Shown: positions 57,081 through 64,000 of the stretch, piece by piece
Layout: the number at the start of each line of letters is the position of its first letter
How positions within the stretch are numbered: the first letter of the stretch is position 1
From: an uncultured Clostridia bacterium
GTDB taxonomy: Bacteria; Bacillota; Clostridia; Christensenellales; CAG-138
Length of the DNA: 64,000 nucleotides
Assembly: GCA_946411635.1 (NCBI GenBank)
Contig: CAMKES010000003.1
Span: 92,112-156,111, forward strand
Direction: 5' to 3'
Made by a program: the position numbers and the translations under genes
Notes under the pieces: generated by a model
Told to the model about the DNA's origin: nothing
The model's input: only the letters and a program-made list of their open reading frames with translations
The model's database searches: none

Positions 57081-58286
57081 ATGACAAAGATCGAAATCTT
57101 CAGCGGCTTTCTGGGCGCGGGCAAAACGACGCTCATCAAGAAGCTCATCGCCGAGGCGTACGTCGGCGAAAAGCTCGTTCTGATCGAGAACGAGTTCGGC
57201 GAGATCGGCATCGACGGCGCGTTTCTGCAGGAAGCGGGCATCGAGATCACCGAGATGAACTCGGGCTGCATCTGCTGCTCGCTCGTCGGCGATTTCTCGG
57301 AAGCGCTCAAAAAAGTGCTGGAGCAGTTCCATCCCGACCGCATCCTGATCGAGCCGTCCGGCGTGGGCAAGCTCTCCGACGTCAAGCGCGCGGTCAGCGG
57401 CGTGCTCACCGACGACGTCGTGATCGAAAGCTGCGTCGCGGTCGTCGACGCCAAGAAGGCGCGCGTCTACCGCAAGAACTTCGGCGAGTTTTACGTGAAC
57501 CAGATCGAAGCGGCGGACTGCGTCGTGCTGAGCCGTTCGCAGGACGTGAGCGAGGAGCGCCTGAACGAGGTCCTCGCCATGGTGCGCGAGCTGAACCCGG
57601 AAGCGACCGTCGTCGCCGCCCCGTGGGACAGCCTTTCGGGCCGCGACCTGCTCTCCGCGATCGAAAAGAGCGATTCGCTGAAGGCGTCGATGGAGGCGCT
57701 GAAGAAGGAGCATCATCACCGCCACGGCGAGGAATGCGACGATCCGGACTGCGAATGCCATCATCACCATCACGACGAGGACGACGAGCACGAATGCTGC
57801 CACCATCATCACGACGAGGACGAGCACGAATGCTGCCATCACCATCATGACGAGGATGACGAGCACGAATGCCATCATCACCATCATGACGAGGACGAGG
57901 AGCACGAATGCCATCATCACGATCACGACGAGGACGACGAGCATGAGTGCCATCATCACCATCACGACGAGGACGGGCATCACCACCATCACCACGGTCA
58001 CGACGCGGACGAGGTGTTCCAAAGTTGGGGCATGGAGACGGTGCACCGCTTCACCGAGGACGAGCTCAAAGCGAAGCTTGCCGCGCTCGACGACGCGCAG
58101 ACCTACGGCGTCGTGCTCCGCGCAAAGGGCGTGGTGGCGGCGGCCGACGGCGAGCGCTGGATCCACTTTGACCACGTGCCCGGCGAGATCGAGATCCGCC
58201 GCGGTCCGGCGGGTGTGATCGGGCGTCTGTGCGTGATCGGCTCGAAGATCAGCGAGGACGCTCTGAAGGCGCTGTTTACGGAGTAA
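57081..58286 (+). CDS. CobW/COG0523-family GTPase with His-rich metal-binding repeat
   Basis: A 401-residue G3E GTPase of the metallochaperone type. GFLGAGKTT (9-17) is the P-loop, ENEFGEIGID (36-45) switch I, and C63-I-C65-C66 the CxCC metal motif, followed by LIEPSGVG. The NKxD base-recognition motif is replaced by SRSQD. Residues about 211-309 are a tandem His/Asp/Glu/Cys repeat (units of HHHHH-DEDD-EHEC), a very large potential Zn or Ni store between the GTPase and the C-terminal CobW_C domain (about 318-401). AAGGA precedes the ATG at 57081. Coupled with the next GTPase gene (gap five bases). Confidence 0.92.
   Translation: MTKIEIFSGFLGAGKTTLIKKLIAEAYVGEKLVLIENEFGEIGIDGAFLQEAGIEITEMNSGCICCSLVGDFSEALKKVLEQFHPDRILIEPSGVGKLSDVKRAVSGVLTDDVVIESCVAVVDAKKARVYRKNFGEFYVNQIEAADCVVLSRSQDVSEERLNEVLAMVRELNPEATVVAAPWDSLSGRDLLSAIEKSDSLKASMEALKKEHHHRHGEECDDPDCECHHHHHDEDDEHECCHHHHDEDEHECCHHHHDEDDEHECHHHHHDEDEEHECHHHDHDEDDEHECHHHHHDEDGHHHHHHGHDADEVFQSWGMETVHRFTEDELKAKLAALDDAQTYGVVLRAKGVVAAADGERWIHFDHVPGEIEIRRGPAGVIGRLCVIGSKISEDALKALFTE
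57757..58005 (+). repeat. in-frame tandem repeat encoding the His-rich region
   Basis: Six to seven units of about 36-42 bases, each reading five His codons, an acidic block and GAGCACGAATGC-like ends. Units differ by a few bases and in length by whole codons, so repeat number could vary without breaking the frame. Confidence 0.85.
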
Positions 58287-58291
58287 GCGCC

Positions 58292-59233
58292 ATGATGCTT
58301 CCGGTCTTTCTGTTCACGGGCTTTCTCGACGCGGGCAAAACGACGTTTCTGCAGTCCATGCTCGAGGATCCCGGCTTCAACGAGGGACAGCGCACGCTGG
58401 TCCTTCTGTGCGAAGAGGGCGAGGAGGAGCTCGTGCCCTCCCGCTTTTCGATCAACAACGTCACGATCCATACGGTCGAAAACCTGTCCGACCTGACGCC
58501 GAACAACCTTTCGCTGTGGCAGCGCAAGGCGGCGGCGACGCGCGTCATGATCGAATACAACGGCATGTGGCAGATGAACGACCTGTTCGACCGCCTGCCG
58601 GAGAACTGGGGCATCGCGCAGGAAACGATGATGGTCGACGCGTCGACGATCTCCGCGTTCAACGCGAACATGCGGCAGCTCGTCGTGGACAAGCTCACGA
58701 CCGCGGAGCTCGTCATCTTCACGCGCGTCGAGCCGGAGCAGGATAAGACGGAGCTGCACAAGCTCGTGCGCGGCGTGTCGCGCGGGGCGCAGATCGTCTA
58801 CGACTTCACCGACGGCACGAGCGAGGAGGACACCGTCGAGGATCCGCTGCCGTTCGACGTCAACGCCGACGTCATCGAGATCGCGGACGTCGATTACGCG
58901 CTGTTCTACCGCGACCTCGTCGACGAGCCCGAAAAATACGAGGGCAAGACCGTCCGCTACAAGGGCCTCTGCGCGAACAACATGCGGCTTCCGAAGGACA
59001 CGTTCCTCGCGGGGCGGCACATCATGACCTGCTGCGAGGCGGACATCGCCTACTGTCCGCTCGTGTGCAAATGGGACCGCGCAAAGTCGGTCCGCCACAA
59101 GAGCTGGGGCATCGTCGAGGGCACGATCCGCGAGAAGTTCTCGAACATTTACGGCAAAAAGGGCCCGGTCCTGACCGTCGCGTCCTTCGAACCGGCAACC
59201 GAGCCCGAGCAGCCGGTTGCGACATTCTATTGA
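58292..59233 (+). CDS. CobW-like GTPase with TIGR03943-like C-terminal domain
   Basis: A 313-residue protein. The N-terminal half is a divergent G3E GTPase (P-loop GFLDAGKTTF at 10-19; no CxCC motif; EYNGMW in place of the EPSG loop). The C-terminal 120 residues (YRDLVDEPEKYEGKTVRYKGL, TCCEADIAYCPLVC) resemble the DUF1980/TIGR03943 domain that normally accompanies a UPF0718-type permease. GGAG precedes the first ATG at 58292, five bases after the previous stop. A role in metal handling with its neighbour is likely. No permease gene is in the window. Confidence 0.82.
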   Translation: MMLPVFLFTGFLDAGKTTFLQSMLEDPGFNEGQRTLVLLCEEGEEELVPSRFSINNVTIHTVENLSDLTPNNLSLWQRKAAATRVMIEYNGMWQMNDLFDRLPENWGIAQETMMVDASTISAFNANMRQLVVDKLTTAELVIFTRVEPEQDKTELHKLVRGVSRGAQIVYDFTDGTSEEDTVEDPLPFDVNADVIEIADVDYALFYRDLVDEPEKYEGKTVRYKGLCANNMRLPKDTFLAGRHIMTCCEADIAYCPLVCKWDRAKSVRHKSWGIVEGTIREKFSNIYGKKGPVLTVASFEPATEPEQPVATFY

Positions 59234-59235
59234 TT

Positions 59236-59272
59236 CGGTCTGTCGAAAACAAGTTTTCAACAGACCGGTTTT
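59236..59272 (+). terminator. terminator of the CobW pair
   Basis: CGGTCTGT stem with ACAGACCG plus an inner GAAAA/TTTTC stem, then GTTTT. Confidence 0.75.
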
Positions 59273-59357
59273 CAGCCTTCGCCTGTGATTCTTCCGATCA
59301 TGCGAGCGGCGAAGGCTGCAAGGAGTCAAATTCACCGCGCATGTCGCTGGATTTGAC
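59273..59357. other. structured non-coding element with two inverted repeats
   Basis: CAGCCTTCGCC (59273-59283) pairs with GGCGAAGGCTG (59308-59318), a perfect eleven-base inverted repeat. GTCAAAT (59325-59331) pairs with ATTTGAC (59351-59357). It lies between two terminators and is not explained by any gene. It could be a small RNA, a repeat element or a relic. Confidence 0.6.
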
Positions 59358-59384
59358 GATTGACAGTCCGTCGTTCACGATACG

Positions 59385-59420
59385 AAAAAAGCGCTTCCCG
59401 GACGGGAAGCGCTTTTTCTT
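59385..59420. terminator. bidirectional terminator (ABC exporter operon)
   Basis: AAAAAGCGCTTCCC stem with GGGAAGCGCTTTTT, loop GGAC. Confidence 0.92.
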
Positions 59421-59426
59421 TTCCGA

Positions 59427-61349
59427 TCAGCTGAGTTCCGATTTGCCCATGCAAAGCTCGTAGTACTTGCCGCGCTGAGCGAGCAGAGCTTCGTGGTCGC
59501 CGCGCTCGATGATGCGGCCGTGCTCAAGCACCATGATGCAGTCGCTGTTGCGGACGGTCGAAAGCCGGTGCGCGATGACGAACACGGTGCGGTCCTTCAT
59601 CAGCGCGTCCATGCCCTTTTCGATGTGTTTCTCGGTGCGCGTGTCGATCGAGCTCGTCGCCTCGTCGAGGATCAGCACGGGCGGATCGGAGACCGCCGCG
59701 CGCGCGATCGCGATCAGCTGCCGCTGTCCCTGCGAGAGGTTCGCGCCGTCCGCGACGAGCTGCGTCTGATACCCGTCGGGCAGATGCGAGATGAAGAAGT
59801 CCGCGTTCGCGATCTTCGCGGCCTCGACGCATTCCGCGTCGGTCGCGTCGAGCCTGCCGTAGCGGATGTTCTCCATGACCGTGCCGGAAAACAGATGCGT
59901 GTCCTGCAGCACCATGCCGAGCGAGCTTCTTAAAGCGCTCTTTTTGATCTCGCGGATCGGGATGCCGTCGTAGGTGATCGTGCCGTCCGCGATGTCGTAG
60001 AAGCGGTTGATCAGGTTCGTGATCGTCGTTTTGCCCGCGCCGGTGGAGCCCACGAACGCGATCTTCTGTCCCGGATGCGCGTACAGCGTCACGTCGGACA
60101 GGACCTGTTTTTTGCCGTCGTAGGAGAAGTCGACGTCGTTGAAGCGCACCTCGCCGCGCAGCGGGATCAATTCGTCGCCGCGCTTCCACGCCCAAAGCCC
60201 GGTGCGGCGGTCGGTCTCGGCGAGCCCGCCGTCCGTTTCCTCGACGCGCACCAGCGTCACGTCGCCCTCGTCGATCTCGGCGGGGGTGTCCACGAGCGCG
60301 AAGATGCGCTCCGCGCCCGCGAGCGCCAGAAGGATCGAGTTGAACTGCTGCGAGATCTGGCTGATGCGGTTACTGACCTGCCGCACGAACTGCAGGGAGG
60401 TGACCAGCTTGCTGCTTTCCACGAGCAGCAGGGGGTGCTCCGCAAAGAACGTGCCCTCCATCAGAAACGGCTTTCCCTCGACCGGCGCCGCCAGAAGCAC
60501 GCCCACGGTGCAGGTGATCGCGTAGAAGATGTGGCTGATGTTGTTCATCAGAGGTCCCACGATGCTCGCGAACGTGTTCGCGTCGGTTGCGACCTTGCAC
60601 AGCTCGTCGTTGTGCACCTTGAAGTTCGCGCGCGCCTCCTCCTCGTGGGTAAAGACCTTGACGACCTTCTGGCCTTCCATCATCTCTTCAATGTAGCCGT
60701 TCAGCCCCGCGAGCTCGCGCTGCTGCTTCTTGAAGTTTTTCCGGCTCTGCTTGGTGACGCCGCGCATCACGTAGAACACGGTCAGACCCATGCAGATCAT
60801 GATGAAGATCACGGGGACCGACAGCGCCGACATCAGTCCGAAGATGAATGCGAGCGACGTGACGGAGATCAGCATCTGCGTGATCGAGTGGTGCAGCAGC
60901 TCGTTGACCGCCTCGGTGTCGTTCGTGTAATAGCTCATCAGCTCGCCGTGCGTGCGTCCGTCGAAGAACGCGATCGGCAGCGACTGCATCTTCTCGAACA
61001 TTTCCTTCCGCAGCGCGCACATGACGCGGGCGGAGCAGGAGAGCATCAGCCGGTTCAGCAGGAAATTGGTGAAGCTCGCGATCGCGTACAGGATCGCCAT
61101 GCCGATCAGCACGCCCGTGTATTTCGCCATATCGGCGCCGAGCGACGTCTCGAGCGTTTTGACGAGGTCCTGCGTCTTGAAGACCGCGAAGTTCGACGCG
61201 AGCGAGTACGCAAGGATCGCAAGGACCGCGACGATCAGCAGCCCGGTGCAGTGCTTGAAATAGCGGAACAGGCGAAGGAGCGTTTTTAAGGGCTTTTCGG
61301 CGCGCCGTCCGCCCATCTTGCTGTTGAAGGAACTTCCTCTCGGGGGCAT
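59427..61349 (-). CDS. ABC exporter half-transporter, catalytic-site subunit
   Basis: A 640-residue half-transporter: six-helix membrane domain (about 25-330), then an ATPase domain (about 395-640). Walker A GSTGAGKTT, signature NLSQGQRQL, Walker B PVLILDEATSSID with the catalytic Glu, and switch His in IAHRLST are all intact. It overlaps the partner gene by one base (TAATG) and pairs with it as a heterodimer of the BmrC/D or TM287/288 kind. Substrate unknown; multidrug or lipid export is typical of the type. Followed by a strong terminator. Confidence 0.93.
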   Translation of the reverse strand: MPPRGSSFNSKMGGRRAEKPLKTLLRLFRYFKHCTGLLIVAVLAILAYSLASNFAVFKTQDLVKTLETSLGADMAKYTGVLIGMAILYAIASFTNFLLNRLMLSCSARVMCALRKEMFEKMQSLPIAFFDGRTHGELMSYYTNDTEAVNELLHHSITQMLISVTSLAFIFGLMSALSVPVIFIMICMGLTVFYVMRGVTKQSRKNFKKQQRELAGLNGYIEEMMEGQKVVKVFTHEEEARANFKVHNDELCKVATDANTFASIVGPLMNNISHIFYAITCTVGVLLAAPVEGKPFLMEGTFFAEHPLLLVESSKLVTSLQFVRQVSNRISQISQQFNSILLALAGAERIFALVDTPAEIDEGDVTLVRVEETDGGLAETDRRTGLWAWKRGDELIPLRGEVRFNDVDFSYDGKKQVLSDVTLYAHPGQKIAFVGSTGAGKTTITNLINRFYDIADGTITYDGIPIREIKKSALRSSLGMVLQDTHLFSGTVMENIRYGRLDATDAECVEAAKIANADFFISHLPDGYQTQLVADGANLSQGQRQLIAIARAAVSDPPVLILDEATSSIDTRTEKHIEKGMDALMKDRTVFVIAHRLSTVRNSDCIMVLEHGRIIERGDHEALLAQRGKYYELCMGKSELS

Positions 61350-63163
61350 TACGCGTTCGCCTCCTCTCTGACCTGCGATTCATAGACCTCGCGGTAGATG
61401 AGGCTCCGCCGCATCAGCTCGTCGTGCGTGCCGACGTCGGAGATCGAGCCGCGCTCCATGACCACGATCTGATCCGCGTTCATGATCGAGCCGATGCGCT
61501 GCGCGATGATGATCTTCGTCATGTCGGTGAGCGAACGCAGCCCGTCGCGGATCCTCGCCTCGGTCGCGGTGTCGACCGCGCTCGTCGAGTCGTCGAGGAT
61601 CAGGATCTTCGGTTTTTTCAAAAGCGCGCGGGCGATGCACAGGCGCTGCTTCTGTCCGCCGGACACGTTGCAGCCGCCCTGCCCGAGGTCGGTGTCGTAC
61701 CCGTCGGGGAAGCCCGTCACAAATTCGTCGGCGCACGCGATCCGGCACGCTTCGCGGATCTCTTCGTCCGTCGCGTCCGGATTGCCCCAGCGCATGTTTT
61801 CGCGGATGCTGCCCGAGAACAGCAGGTTTTTCTGCAGTACCATCGAAACGCCGTCGCGCAGCGTCTTCAGGCCGTATTCGCGCACGTCGTGACCCGACAC
61901 GCGCACGGACCCCGAAAGCACGTCGTACAGCCGCGGGATCATCTGCACGAGCGTCGATTTGCCCTCGCCCGTGCCGCCGATGATGCCGACGGTCTGCCCG
62001 GGCAGGATGCAAAGATTGATATCCTTGAGGTTCAGCACGTCCGGATTGCCGGAGTACGAGAAATTGACGTGATCGAACTCGATGCCGCCGTTTTCGAGCG
62101 CGAGATCGCTTTCGGGCGAATCGATGTCGATCTTCTCCTCAAAGACCTCGTTGATGCGGTCCAGCGACGCGCGCGTTCTCGAAAGCATCATCGGGAACAT
62201 CGAGACCATCTGCAGCGCGCCGATGACCTGCGTCGAGTAGCCGATCAGCGCCGACAGATCGCCGATGCCGAGCGTGCTGCCCGGCGCCGTCACGATCCTG
62301 CCGCCCCACAGCCACAAAAGCACGGTCGCGCCCCACATGATGGCGAGCTGGATCGGGCTTGCGAGCGAGAAGAGCTTCTGCGCGTAGATCTGCGTGCGCA
62401 TCAGATCGTCGGCGCTCTCGCGGAACTTGTCGTTTTCGTAATCGCCGCGCACGAAGGACCTGACGACGCGCGTGCCGATCAGGTTCTCCTGCACCGCGCC
62501 GTTCATCGTGTCGAGCTTTTTGAACATCAGCTTGAAGCGCTTGCGCCCGACGAACATAAACAGCAGCATCGGCGTCATGACGAGCGGCAGCGCGACCACG
62601 AACACCAGCGACAGCCGCGCGTGGATGCGGAACGCCATGATCGACGCGAAGATCATCTGGAACGGCGCGCGGAACATCATGCGCAGGACCATCTGGTACG
62701 TGTTCTGCATGCTGTTCACGTCCGTCGTCGCGCGGATGACGAGCGACGAGGTCTGGAACCGGTCGGTGTTTTTGAACGAGAACTGCAGGATCTTGTCGAA
62801 GATCCGCTCGCGCAGATTCTTCGCAAAGCCCATCGACGCGACCGCCGACGTGCGCGCGCCGAACGCGCCGCACAGCAGCGACAGCAGCGCCGCGAGCACC
62901 ATCAGTCCGCCCGCCCACAGCACGAACTGGAAATCGTTCGAATACGGCAGACGCGAAAGGAACCCCTGCAGCTGATATTCCTCCTTGTGATAAAGCCCGC
63001 CGTCGACCAGCGCCGCCATCAGAAGCGGGATCACCGTTTCGAGCGCGACCTCAAAGACCATCAGCACCGGCGTCATCACCGACGGCGCGACGTAGCCCTT
63101 GACGCATGGCTTCAGGTACCGGATGCCCGGTCCTTTTTTCTTTTTGTCTTTCATGGAAAACAA
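61349..63163 (-). CDS. ABC exporter half-transporter, degenerate-site subunit
   Basis: About 604 residues with a six-helix membrane domain (about 20-330) and an ATPase domain. Walker A GGTGEGKST and signature NVSGGQKQR are canonical, but Walker B is ILDDSTSAVD (catalytic Glu replaced by Asp) and the switch His is Gln (IIAQRIGS). So the site formed by this Walker B is degenerate, as in heterodimeric exporters. The start is placed at TTG 63163, six bases after AGGAG; the in-frame ATG at 63154 is the alternative but sits 15 bases away. First gene of a two-gene operon. Confidence 0.92.
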   Translation of the reverse strand: MFSMKDKKKKGPGIRYLKPCVKGYVAPSVMTPVLMVFEVALETVIPLLMAALVDGGLYHKEEYQLQGFLSRLPYSNDFQFVLWAGGLMVLAALLSLLCGAFGARTSAVASMGFAKNLRERIFDKILQFSFKNTDRFQTSSLVIRATTDVNSMQNTYQMVLRMMFRAPFQMIFASIMAFRIHARLSLVFVVALPLVMTPMLLFMFVGRKRFKLMFKKLDTMNGAVQENLIGTRVVRSFVRGDYENDKFRESADDLMRTQIYAQKLFSLASPIQLAIMWGATVLLWLWGGRIVTAPGSTLGIGDLSALIGYSTQVIGALQMVSMFPMMLSRTRASLDRINEVFEEKIDIDSPESDLALENGGIEFDHVNFSYSGNPDVLNLKDINLCILPGQTVGIIGGTGEGKSTLVQMIPRLYDVLSGSVRVSGHDVREYGLKTLRDGVSMVLQKNLLFSGSIRENMRWGNPDATDEEIREACRIACADEFVTGFPDGYDTDLGQGGCNVSGGQKQRLCIARALLKKPKILILDDSTSAVDTATEARIRDGLRSLTDMTKIIIAQRIGSIMNADQIVVMERGSISDVGTHDELMRRSLIYREVYESQVREEANA

Positions 63164-63190
63164 CTCTGACTCCTGTGATTCGATAACCTT

Positions 63191-63221
63191 ATTATATACC
63201 ACAAAAACGCCCCTTTCGCAA
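63191..63221 (-). promoter_or_regulatory. probable promoter of the heterodimeric ABC exporter
   Basis: Minus strand TTGCGA (63221-63216) with TATATAAT (63198-63191); spacing is 17 to TATATA or 19 to TATAAT. Confidence 0.5.
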
Positions 63222-63246
63222 GCGTTTTGCGGGTTTTTCCGCACGG

Positions 63247-63275
63247 TTGCGCAAATCCGTCCGCTTTGCTATACT
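63247..63275 (+). promoter_or_regulatory. promoter giving a probable leaderless transcript (exonuclease)
   Basis: TTGCGC (63247-63252), 17-base spacer, TATACT (63270-63275). Only six bases separate the -10 box from the ATG at 63282. Confidence 0.7.
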
Positions 63276-63281
63276 GTTCGT

Positions 63282-63947
63282 ATGGAAACGCAGGAAAAAC
63301 GCATCGTCGCGATCGACGTCGAGACCCCGAACGGCAGGGACGCCGCGATCTGTCAGATCGGGATCGTCGTCGCGGAATACGGCGACGTGCTCACAACCGA
63401 ATCGTACCTCGTCGACCCGGAGGTCCCGTTCGACGCACAGAACATCGCGATCCACGGCATCACGCCCGCGGACGTCAGGAACGCGCCGAATTTTCCGACG
63501 CTGTGGCCCCGCATCGCGCACCGGTTTCAGGATTCCGTCATCGTCGCGCACAACGCCGCGTTCGACCTCGGCGTGCTCACGGGCACGCTGAACCGGTACG
63601 GCATCCCCGTGCCGGAGATCACCTACTGCTGCACGGTGCAGATGGCGCGCCGCCGCTTCTCGCGCGAGACGTACGGAAGCTACCGGCTCGACACGCTCTG
63701 CGCCGCGTTCGATATCCGGCTCGAAAACCATCATGACGCGCTGTGCGACGCGCTCGCGTGCTACAAGCTCTACCGCGAACTGCTTTCGGACTTCGGAACG
63801 GACCCGCGCGACGTGCGCCCCTATCATCCGAAAGCAAAGCCGGTCAAAAATCCTTCCGGCAGATTCTCGACCGAATCCGAAACGGATCTGACGCTTTCTA
63901 AACTCCGGGAGTGGCGGACCAATATGTCTGAAAACCTCAGTAAATAA
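63282..63947 (+). CDS. DEDDh 3'-5' exonuclease (DnaQ/epsilon-like)
   Basis: A 221-residue nuclease of the DnaQ fold. ExoI is AIDVETPN (D12, E14), ExoII is IVAHNAAFD, and ExoIII is NHHDALCDALA, with the His of the DEDDh type. It resembles the free-standing proofreading-like exonucleases of Firmicutes. The C-terminal 40 residues are basic and probably disordered. No Shine-Dalgarno sequence precedes the ATG and the promoter is only six bases away, so translation is probably leaderless. The last 53 bases of the window hold nothing I recognise. Confidence 0.9.
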   Translation: METQEKRIVAIDVETPNGRDAAICQIGIVVAEYGDVLTTESYLVDPEVPFDAQNIAIHGITPADVRNAPNFPTLWPRIAHRFQDSVIVAHNAAFDLGVLTGTLNRYGIPVPEITYCCTVQMARRRFSRETYGSYRLDTLCAAFDIRLENHHDALCDALACYKLYRELLSDFGTDPRDVRPYHPKAKPVKNPSGRFSTESETDLTLSKLREWRTNMSENLSK

Positions 63948-64000
63948 TGTTCAATACATGTCAGTCAGTGCAGGTTCCGGCTGCAATAACAATCTAATGT

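Noticed and set aside
57757..58005. CRISPR-like array
   Set aside because: Repeats have no spacers, are 36-42 bases end to end, and read through in frame as His-rich protein.
1..64000. tRNA or rRNA genes, prophage, insertion sequences
   Set aside because: I looked for T-loop and CCA-type ends, transposase motifs and integrases and recognised none; a tRNAscan and IS search would be decisive.

Overview
This GC-rich 64 kb window looks like a chromosomal piece of a Gram-positive, anaerobic, probably gut-dwelling member of the Clostridia. That is an inference. It rests on strong AGGAGG-type ribosome binding sites, near-consensus sigma-A promoters, no outer-membrane genes, and families typical of such genomes: YhaM nuclease, class III fructose-bisphosphatase, PepF and M42 peptidases, LicA/B/C-like genes, and a TlpA / CxxC microprotein / polyferredoxin cassette. 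I saw no rRNA, tRNA, phage or insertion sequence. Coding density is high, and short operons with ATGA overlaps are common.

Layout. 0-8 kb: 3'-truncated mnmG (minus), a YhaM-type exonuclease, a CDF metal transporter, a secreted NlpC/P60 hydrolase with four peptidoglycan-binding repeats, and an AEC transporter with an alanyl-tRNA editing protein. 8-19 kb: carbamate kinase, two paralogous membrane zinc-ribbon proteins, a YgjV-like protein, flavodoxins, a carbonic anhydrase / small CxxC protein / NUDIX operon, a LUD protein, an HD hydrolase, tyrS, an AlkD-like repair protein, a queuosine-precursor (VUT) transporter behind a probable preQ1-I riboswitch, an SDR and a PPC protein. 19-32 kb: an M3 peptidase, a small exported protein with a truncated duplicate of its 5' region, an eIF2B/MtnA-like isomerase, a LOG protein, a 38-residue membrane microprotein, an iron alcohol dehydrogenase, an M42 peptidase, a licC-licA-licB-like operon, a tandem flavodoxin and a flippase-like membrane protein.

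32-43 kb: two tandem secreted leucine-rich-repeat proteins whose fibronectin-III ends share a 484-base identical block, class III FBPase, peptidase T, two YcxB-like proteins and MsrA. 43-53 kb: PepF, a secreted phosphodiester glycosidase-like lipoprotein, then lysR, citXG and citC (citrate-lyase maturation without citDEF in the window) next to a divergent aconitase-isocitrate dehydrogenase operon that would supply 2-oxoglutarate. 53-64 kb: an ABC exporter with its GntR regulator and a palindromic operator, the TlpA/CxxC/NapH-like redox cassette, two CobW-type GTPases (one with a long His-rich repeat), a heterodimeric ABC exporter and a DEDDh exonuclease.

Regulatory DNA is unusually readable. 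More than twenty promoters have a -35 and -10 box with 16-18 base spacing, and most operons end in clear stem-loop terminators. Two genes appear to be leaderless. A family of two-hairpin dispersed repeats occurs at 24.2, 40.0 and 56.9 kb. No single unmistakably new system stands out. The best candidates are the redox cassette, the His-rich GTPase pair, the recombining LRR pair and the structured intergenic element at 59.3 kb.
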